Assembly (NCBI GenBank): GCA_019187225.1
Contig: JABAQQ010000014.1
Span: 248,001 to 312,000 of the forward strand
Direction of reading: 5' to 3'
DNA length: 64,000 nucleotides
Source: Saprospiraceae bacterium
GTDB taxonomy: Bacteria; Bacteroidota; Bacteroidia; Chitinophagales; Saprospiraceae
Below the pieces are notes generated by a model, which saw only the letters and a list, made by a program, of their open reading frames with translations, did no database searches and was not told the origin of the DNA. Within the stretch, counting starts at the first letter, position 1, and each line of letters begins with the position of its first letter. This document shows, one piece after another, positions 59,065 through 64,000 of this stretch. The position numbers were made by a program, and so were the translations under genes.

Positions 59065-60645
59065 ATGGACACTACTGATAATCAAATGCATGAATACATG
59101 CCGGAAGGGCTCACGGAGGACTTCGTGAAGCGCCGGTTTGTGCCTTTTCTCAAAAACTTTTACAAACACCGGTATGAGCCGCCTGCCGAATCCATCCAGG
59201 TGAATTTCGATAATGTGGGAGAGGGCGGGCTGGTGGCCGACATTGTGCTGACCTTTCGTAAAAACGATGACACGCCTTTCGTGTGCGCGTGCGAAGCCAC
59301 TTCGCGCGACAAGGCCGGCGAAGTGAAATTCACCCTCAACCTCGTTTACTTTCTTTGGGATGCAGCGGCGTTCGGCGCATTTTTCTCGGCGGCAGCCTAC
59401 GCATTTTTTTATGAGACCCGGGTGCCCTGGCTGCTCGACCTGCATGCGACCGGCAATTTCGGCCTGATCATCGGCTCCTTTACCATCGGCTTTTTCGGCT
59501 GGTATTTCACCATGCAACGCTGGCGCAAGTACCGGTATATTTTCGCCGTCGAACAGTTCAAACGCTATGCAGCCGACGAACAATGGGTGGCGCTGGCCGA
59601 CGACGTATTCCCCGCTCCCAGCGACCCCTATCTGATCGAACTGAAAAATCAATGTATTTACAACGGCTTCGGGCTGGCTTTGGTACCGGAGGAGGGCGAG
59701 GTCCGCGTTCTCAACGCCCCTTCCCGACTCGGCGCCTTCGGCAAAAACCGCCGGATGGTACAATGGGTCACGCGCACGCAGTGGTATCAGAAAATGACGG
59801 CCATGACGGCGACGACCAACCTGCGCCCTCCCGACCTCGTAAAAACATACCTGGAAAAAGCCAAACGTTCGGTGCAGTACCTCCTGATAGAACCTTTTAA
59901 AAAATATGTTTGGAGCATTCTGAGCAAACCTTTCGGTCAGACGAAGTCGGTGTATAACCGCTTCATGAGCGGACAAACGGTGCAAAAATGGGTATTCGCA
60001 TTGTCCACGCTCGCCATTGTGCCCATGTGCGTGGATGTACTGACGCATAAGGAGGAAGACATGGCCGACATCGAAAAATTGCAGAACTGGCGGGGCGGCG
60101 CCAATCCCGAAGACCAACCCGGTTATCTGCTCGACGGGCCGCCTATCCCTTACGACGGCAAACCGACGGGGGTACCCAAACAATATCCCATTTCCAAGAA
60201 TGCACCGGATCAGGATTTTCCGACGATTGACCTGAGCGGCAGTGGCGACGAAGAAGAGGTGCCCACCATCAACCTGTCGGGAGAAGCAGAGCCCGAACCC
60301 AAGCCGGTCAAAAAATCTGTCAAACCCGCTCAAAAATCGAAACCCGTGGCCAAGGCAGCCGATCCCTGTGCCAGCCTGTCCGGCAAAAAAGGCTGGGTTT
60401 TGCAGGACAACGCCTTCAATTCCAAAGATTTTGCGGCTGCGCGGGCGGCCTCGCTACGCGCCAAAGGAGTAACGGCACAATACATTGCCCGCAGTTGCCT
60501 CGACTTGGGTGGAAGCGGTTACATTGTGTGGGTAGGCACCATTTATCCTTCGGAAACAGCGGCCCAAAAATCGGCTGCCGGTTTGGAAAAAACCCTGCAG
60601 CAGAAAGGGTTGCGAAATGGAAAATTGCTGTTGCGAAAAATTTAA
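59065..60645 (+). CDS. Large membrane protein with nuclease-like N-terminus and SPOR-like tail
   Basis: A 526-residue protein. The N-terminal ~95 residues (EDFVKRRFVPFLKNFYKHRYEPPAESIQVNFDN, VADIVLTFRKNDDTPFVCACEATSRD) hold a D...E-x-T strand pair like a PD-(D/E)XK fold. Two hydrophobic helices follow (YFLWDAAAFGAFFSAAAYAFFYE and GNFGLIIGSFTIGFFGWYF) and another near residue 305 (WVFALSTLAIVPMCVDVL). A P/K-rich linker leads to a C-terminal domain with a conserved-looking A-AR-A-L-x-GV and G-Y-I-V-W-VG-T pattern resembling SPOR. Overall family not recognised. Preceded by the GGACNNT array. Confidence 0.65.
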   Translation: MDTTDNQMHEYMPEGLTEDFVKRRFVPFLKNFYKHRYEPPAESIQVNFDNVGEGGLVADIVLTFRKNDDTPFVCACEATSRDKAGEVKFTLNLVYFLWDAAAFGAFFSAAAYAFFYETRVPWLLDLHATGNFGLIIGSFTIGFFGWYFTMQRWRKYRYIFAVEQFKRYAADEQWVALADDVFPAPSDPYLIELKNQCIYNGFGLALVPEEGEVRVLNAPSRLGAFGKNRRMVQWVTRTQWYQKMTAMTATTNLRPPDLVKTYLEKAKRSVQYLLIEPFKKYVWSILSKPFGQTKSVYNRFMSGQTVQKWVFALSTLAIVPMCVDVLTHKEEDMADIEKLQNWRGGANPEDQPGYLLDGPPIPYDGKPTGVPKQYPISKNAPDQDFPTIDLSGSGDEEEVPTINLSGEAEPEPKPVKKSVKPAQKSKPVAKAADPCASLSGKKGWVLQDNAFNSKDFAAARAASLRAKGVTAQYIARSCLDLGGSGYIVWVGTIYPSETAAQKSAAGLEKTLQQKGLRNGKLLLRKI

Positions 60646-60668
60646 GCCCTGTATATTCAACGACATCC

Positions 60669-61856
60669 GTGTTTTTTAAAAAACGCTCCACTACTGAAAA
60701 AATCGTCAGCATAGCCGCTATGGGCTTGCTCACAGGAGTAATTTTATCGTGGCCGCTTTGGAATGCGACAGCGCGTTTCCGGTTCCCTTTGCTGCCGGTT
60801 TGGGGGGAAGCGACAGACCCGGCCCTTGTGAATCGGTTCAACGATGCCACGGGATGGATCGTATTGATCATCCTGTTGGCCGGCGTCATTACTTTACCCC
60901 TAAGACAATCGGTGACCGTTGCCCTTTCCGTTTGGTTGGCCTGGCTCTGCTCGCTCGACCTCAACCGCCTGCAACCCTGGGTATGGTTTTATTTTCTGGT
61001 CGTAATTGCCGTCTTTCTTGGCAACAAGAAGAAAGAAATGCAGGCCATTGCCGCACTCCGATGGTTGCTGGCAGGCGTTTATTTCTGGAGCGGGTTTAGT
61101 AAACTCACACCTTATTTTGCAGAGGACAATTTCGCATGGTTTTGCGAAGCGTTCCCACTCACTGTGCACCTTGGGCAGAATCCGGCATTGGGTTATGGCA
61201 TCGCTTTTTTTGAAATGACATTTGCAGCAGGCTTAATGTGGGAAAAACTGCGGCCCTTTTTCAAATGGGTGGTGATCGGTTTTCACGGCGTTATTATTAT
61301 GTTTTTGCTGAAACTGGATTGGAATTGGGTGGTCATCCCCTGGAATCTGGCAATGGCGGCGATGGTATGGGTGCTTTTCTGCTCTTCGCTGCATAAAAAT
61401 GCCGGTGAGACAAACGCCAGGCCATTCCCATTCCTGAAGCAGGAGTTGTTGTCCGGAAGTGGAATTTTCATCCTCCTGCTCGCCTGGATCGCTCCGCTCT
61501 TTTGTTTTTTTCAACTTTGGCCATTCAATCTCTCCTGGCAGTTGTACTCAAACACTCAACCCGAAGCGACTTTTTTTGCTGAAAAAGTCACAGGATTGGC
61601 GGCAGTCGAACTGGAAGCGATCCGGGACAAATACGCCTTCGACGGTAAAAGCAAAATCCTGCTCGATGATTGGGCAAATGACGAACTGAAAGTACCTATG
61701 TTCGTTTCCCAATACACTTTTCGGCAGGTAGGGAAATACCTTTGCCCTCATTTCAGCAGCGACAGCACCGGGCTATACGTCCTGAGGGTGGCCCGGTGGG
61801 ATCCATCGGCAGAAACCCTGGATACCATACCGTGCAGGGAACTCATGCCCGAATAA
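60669..61856 (+). CDS. Polytopic membrane protein (DoxX/MauE-like)
   Basis: About 395 residues from GTG 60669, chosen because the earlier frame overlaps the preceding gene and lacks hydrophobic character. Roughly eight transmembrane helices. The segment AALRWLLAGVYFWSGFSKLTPYFAEDNFAWF resembles the L-A-x-x-F-x-x-S-G-x-x-K-L motif of DoxX/MauE-type proteins, and the C-terminal ~90 residues form a soluble domain. A quinone- or redox-linked role is possible but unproven. Confidence 0.65.
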   Translation: MFFKKRSTTEKIVSIAAMGLLTGVILSWPLWNATARFRFPLLPVWGEATDPALVNRFNDATGWIVLIILLAGVITLPLRQSVTVALSVWLAWLCSLDLNRLQPWVWFYFLVVIAVFLGNKKKEMQAIAALRWLLAGVYFWSGFSKLTPYFAEDNFAWFCEAFPLTVHLGQNPALGYGIAFFEMTFAAGLMWEKLRPFFKWVVIGFHGVIIMFLLKLDWNWVVIPWNLAMAAMVWVLFCSSLHKNAGETNARPFPFLKQELLSGSGIFILLLAWIAPLFCFFQLWPFNLSWQLYSNTQPEATFFAEKVTGLAAVELEAIRDKYAFDGKSKILLDDWANDELKVPMFVSQYTFRQVGKYLCPHFSSDSTGLYVLRVARWDPSAETLDTIPCRELMPE

Positions 61857-61880
61857 GCGAGAAGACCTAAATAATTTTCA

Positions 61881-62684
61881 ATGACGAAACATTCATTGCT
61901 TTGGAAAATAACACCGCCCGGCGGCAGCCCCGACTCTTACTTGTTCGGCACCATGCATGTGCGCGACCTGCGGGCATTCGGCTGGCTCGAAACAGCGAAA
62001 AGCCACCTCGCGGAATGTGAAATATTTGCCACGGAATTCGATTTTTCAGACACAGACGAATCCGCACTGGCAGCGGCTTTGCAATTGCCCGATGGCGCAA
62101 CGCTGGATACTTTGCTCAAACCCGGTGTCTGGAAAAACCTGGATCTTTATTGCCGTAAAAAACTGGGCGTTCCGGCGGAAACCATGCGGCATCAACATCC
62201 GATGGCAGTCACGATGGCGCTTTCCACCGCTTTTCTGGCAGATGAATCGGCGCACTCGCTCGATGAAACGCTCTGGCACCATGCCCGCGCATTGGACAAA
62301 ACCACTACGGGCGTGGAGACCTTCGCCGATCAACTCGACACACTGCGCAAAATCCCTTTCGAGCAACACCTGAAAAGTCTGACCTGGCTTTTGAAAAACT
62401 ATGGCCGTCAAAAACGCCGCCTGAAAAAAATGATGCGATGGTATGCCCAAGGCGATATCCGGCAGTTGTATCAGGCCGCAAAAAAAGACGCGAAAGGAAT
62501 GCGGCGCATCCTTTTATATGAACGCAACGCCCTGATGACCAAGCGCTTTGAAGAAATCGCACGCCGGCATTCCCTGTTTTGCGCCGTCGGGGCGGGCCAC
62601 CTGGCAGGCGGGAAAGGAATGCTGCGGCTGCTCAAAAAAGCGGGATTCAAAGTAAAGCCTGTAGAGGTCGTTATGAGGCATTGA
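61881..62684 (+). CDS. TraB/GumN-family protein
   Basis: A 267-residue protein of the Tiki/TraB superfamily. LFGTMHVRDLRAFGWLETAKSHL holds the GxxH motif at the start, CEIFATEFDFSD the first conserved acidic strand, TGVETFADQLDTLRKIPFEQHLKSL the second, and HSLFCAVGAGHLAGGKGMLRLLKKAGFKVKPV the C-terminal GxxH. These histidine/glutamate residues suggest a metal-dependent protease-like or hydrolytic site. No signal peptide is visible, unlike many GumN proteins. Function unknown. Confidence 0.87.
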   Translation: MTKHSLLWKITPPGGSPDSYLFGTMHVRDLRAFGWLETAKSHLAECEIFATEFDFSDTDESALAAALQLPDGATLDTLLKPGVWKNLDLYCRKKLGVPAETMRHQHPMAVTMALSTAFLADESAHSLDETLWHHARALDKTTTGVETFADQLDTLRKIPFEQHLKSLTWLLKNYGRQKRRLKKMMRWYAQGDIRQLYQAAKKDAKGMRRILLYERNALMTKRFEEIARRHSLFCAVGAGHLAGGKGMLRLLKKAGFKVKPVEVVMRH

Positions 62685-62713
62685 GGGACAAAACTTGCGA
62701 TAATTAAAAATGC

Positions 62714-62749
62714 CCCCAATGACCCCAATGACCCTAATGAACCCAATGA
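62714..62749. repeat. CCCCAATGA nonamers
   Basis: Four 9-nt units (CCCCAATGA twice, CCCTAATGA, ACCCAATGA) precede the WbqC-like gene by 9 nt. Confidence 0.85.
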
Positions 62750-62758
62750 CTCGTTCCC

Positions 62759-63421
62759 ATGGCTACAATTCCCCTTCTTCCCCTCTTCTACCTCCCTCCG
62801 GTTTCCTGGTGCGCCGCTGCCTGGAACGGTGAGGACATGCTGATAGAATGTTGGGAAAATTACCAGAAAGGCTCCTTGCGCAACCGCTGCTACATCGCCG
62901 GACCGAACGGCATCCAAGGCCTGAGCATCCCGCTCGTGAAAGGCAAACACCAACAAACACCGCTCCAGGAAGTACGCATCTCTTACGACGAGCCCTGGCA
63001 GCGACAGCATTGGCGCAGCATCTGCACGGCTTATGGCAACGCGCCGTATTTTGAGCATTATGCCGCTGAACTCGCCCCGTTTTATGAGCGGCGATACGAA
63101 TTCCTTTTCAACTACAACCTTGACTTGCTGGAATTTATTCTGTGCGACAAGCTCAACTGGAAAGGTATGTTCGAATGCACGCAGGATTGGTTGCCTACAC
63201 AGGCATACCCCTTGGCCACCGACTTGCGCGAGGCTTTTTCGGGCGAACCCGGCGTGTGGCCGGAATGGTTTATCCCTGTCCGCTATCCACAGGTATTTGA
63301 GGAACGCCACGGCTTTTTGCCCAATTTGTCGGTGCTGGATGTATTGTTTTGTTGCGGGAAGCGGGGAGGGGAAATCCTGAATGCCGCAAACCCGGGTTAT
63401 CCGGATCACTTACCAAAATGA
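62759..63421 (+). CDS. WbqC-family protein
   Basis: A 220-residue protein matching the WbqC family: PLFYLPPVSWCAAAWNGEDMLIECWENYQKGSLRNRCYIAGPNGIQGLSIPLVKGK, then ISYDEPWQRQHWRSICTAYGNAPYFEHYAAELAPFYERRYEFLFNYNLDLLEFIL, ending FLPNLSVLDVLFCCG. WbqC proteins are found in LPS/O-antigen loci but their reaction is unknown. Here it sits ~28 kb from the polysaccharide cluster. Convergent with the S41 peptidase gene. Confidence 0.88.
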   Translation: MATIPLLPLFYLPPVSWCAAAWNGEDMLIECWENYQKGSLRNRCYIAGPNGIQGLSIPLVKGKHQQTPLQEVRISYDEPWQRQHWRSICTAYGNAPYFEHYAAELAPFYERRYEFLFNYNLDLLEFILCDKLNWKGMFECTQDWLPTQAYPLATDLREAFSGEPGVWPEWFIPVRYPQVFEERHGFLPNLSVLDVLFCCGKRGGEILNAANPGYPDHLPK

Positions 63422-63481
63422 AATGGACGCCGCTGGACCGACCATTCAGAATTGACATATCAGGATTCAGGTGGACCAAAT

Positions 63482-64000
63482 TTACCTTTTCGCCACCGGT
63501 TCCCCACTCTTCAGCACCTGCAATGCCTTTTCCACCGCCGGGTCGTCGTCGTTGAACACAGCATACAATCCTTCGTCGTGGAAGAGGATCTTGGCAATGC
63601 GGGCTTTGAGTTGCAGTTTCAGTTCATCGCGGCATTGTTTTAGCTCGCCTTCATTGATTTTGATACCCTGTTTATCGGCATAAACGATCAGTTCGTTCAG
63701 CATGGCATCTGAGACCGGGAACGACCGAACGAAGTCCTTCAGGTTACCGGGCAAGGTGGCGCGGTCGCGGTTCTCCATCCACCGGGCCGCAAACTGTGGG
63801 ACTTGCTGGCGCACGTCGAAGAAGTACTCATTGGTGAAGGAAGTATCTATGGGGATGAAAATATCAGGAGAAATACCGCCGCCGCCATATACAACGCGCC
63901 CCATACCGGTGTAATATTTCGTGCTGTCGGCGTATTTGATCCTGGATGCATCCGATAATTCGCCGTTTTCGAGACGGCGTTCGGCTTCATGGTCGTAGTC
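63482..64000 (-). CDS. S41-family carboxyl-terminal processing peptidase, C-terminal part (cut by window edge)
   Basis: The last ~172 codons of a minus-strand gene continuing beyond the window. The KYADSTKYYTGMGRVVYGGGGISPDIFIP segment is characteristic of Bacteroidota CTP/S41 peptidases, where it follows the protease domain, and is followed by the helical C-terminal extension (FPVSDAMLNELIVYADKQGIKINEGELKQCRDELKLQLKARIAKILFHDEGLYAVFNDDDPAVEKALQVL). The catalytic Ser/Lys lie outside. Probably periplasmic protein processing. Confidence 0.9.
   Translation of the reverse strand, partial: DYDHEAERRLENGELSDASRIKYADSTKYYTGMGRVVYGGGGISPDIFIPIDTSFTNEYFFDVRQQVPQFAARWMENRDRATLPGNLKDFVRSFPVSDAMLNELIVYADKQGIKINEGELKQCRDELKLQLKARIAKILFHDEGLYAVFNDDDPAVEKALQVLKSGEPVAKR

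Noticed and set aside
59014-60333. 439-codon minus-strand ORF
   Set aside because: Antisense to the membrane protein gene, without recognisable motifs; its start lies in that gene.
62471-63409. 312-codon minus-strand ORF containing a LGSLGS repeat
   Set aside because: Antisense to wbqC; the repeat is the translated CCCCAATGA array.

Overview
The window comes from a Bacteroidota chromosome, most likely a Saprospiria-type bacterium. Three things suggest this. Candidate promoters follow the Bacteroidota pattern (TTG, about 18-22 nt, TAnnTTTG). Genes lack clear Shine-Dalgarno sequences and often start with TTG or GTG in overlapping junctions. The protein families (DUF6340-like, DUF6159-like, a GlmU-like protein beside L31 type B, three-gene pnt, DUF1501, CTP-type S41) are typical of that phylum. 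No rRNA, tRNA, CRISPR array, transposase or prophage was recognised. The taxon is an inference and no database was consulted.

Layout. 1-666 is the 3' end of metH. 739-34950 is a large surface polysaccharide locus: a winged-helix regulator, a TviB-like UDP-sugar dehydrogenase, a DegT-type aminotransferase, a very long SLBB export protein, a Wzz-type chain-length protein without kinase, glycosyltransferases of families 4, 2, 9 and CgeB type, three methyltransferases, a flippase (Wzx), a polymerase (Wzy), a GMC oxidoreductase coupled to a tiny D/E-rich protein, a NodU-type carbamoyltransferase, WecB, Gmd, Fcl and ManC. Together these imply a Wzx/Wzy-dependent capsule or EPS containing fucose and an acidic acetamido sugar, trimmed by methyl and carbamoyl groups. 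The initiating phosphoglycosyltransferase is not in the window. The locus ends with three minus-strand glycosyltransferases.

35104-43693 holds housekeeping genes: nucleoid-associated protein, GNAT, DinB, pntAA/pntAB/pntB, PhyH dioxygenase, a membrane protein, a carboxymuconolactone decarboxylase-like protein and a YbjQ-like protein. 43750-48288 (minus) holds DUF2231/LRR, a Tat-exported sugar isomerase-like protein, a DUF1501 protein and an ARPP-1-like lipoprotein. A TIR-TM gene (minus) diverges at 49202 from a coiled-coil/membrane coiled-coil pair. 51033-57547 (minus) has gluQRS, a TPR lipoprotein, purM, the GlmU-like gene, rpmE2, coaE and lycopene cyclase. 57708-63421 (plus) has a DUF6340-like lipoprotein, a large membrane protein, a multi-TM protein, TraB/GumN and WbqC. 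The window ends in the 3' part of an S41 peptidase gene (minus).

The most unusual feature is a window-wide system of short tandem repeats. Many intergenic gaps are filled by degenerate tandem words, usually 7 nt and sometimes 8, 9 or 10 nt. They are often followed by the complementary word, and they frequently touch the stop codon of one gene or the start codon of the next. The same GATTGSG heptamer also lies in frame inside four coding sequences (a glycosyltransferase, purM, coaE and lycopene cyclase), where it encodes a NPQS-type heptapeptide. One glycosyltransferase additionally carries two copies of a coding palindrome. These repeats, and a TIR/coiled-coil module at 48.3-51.0 kb, are the best candidates for undescribed biology.
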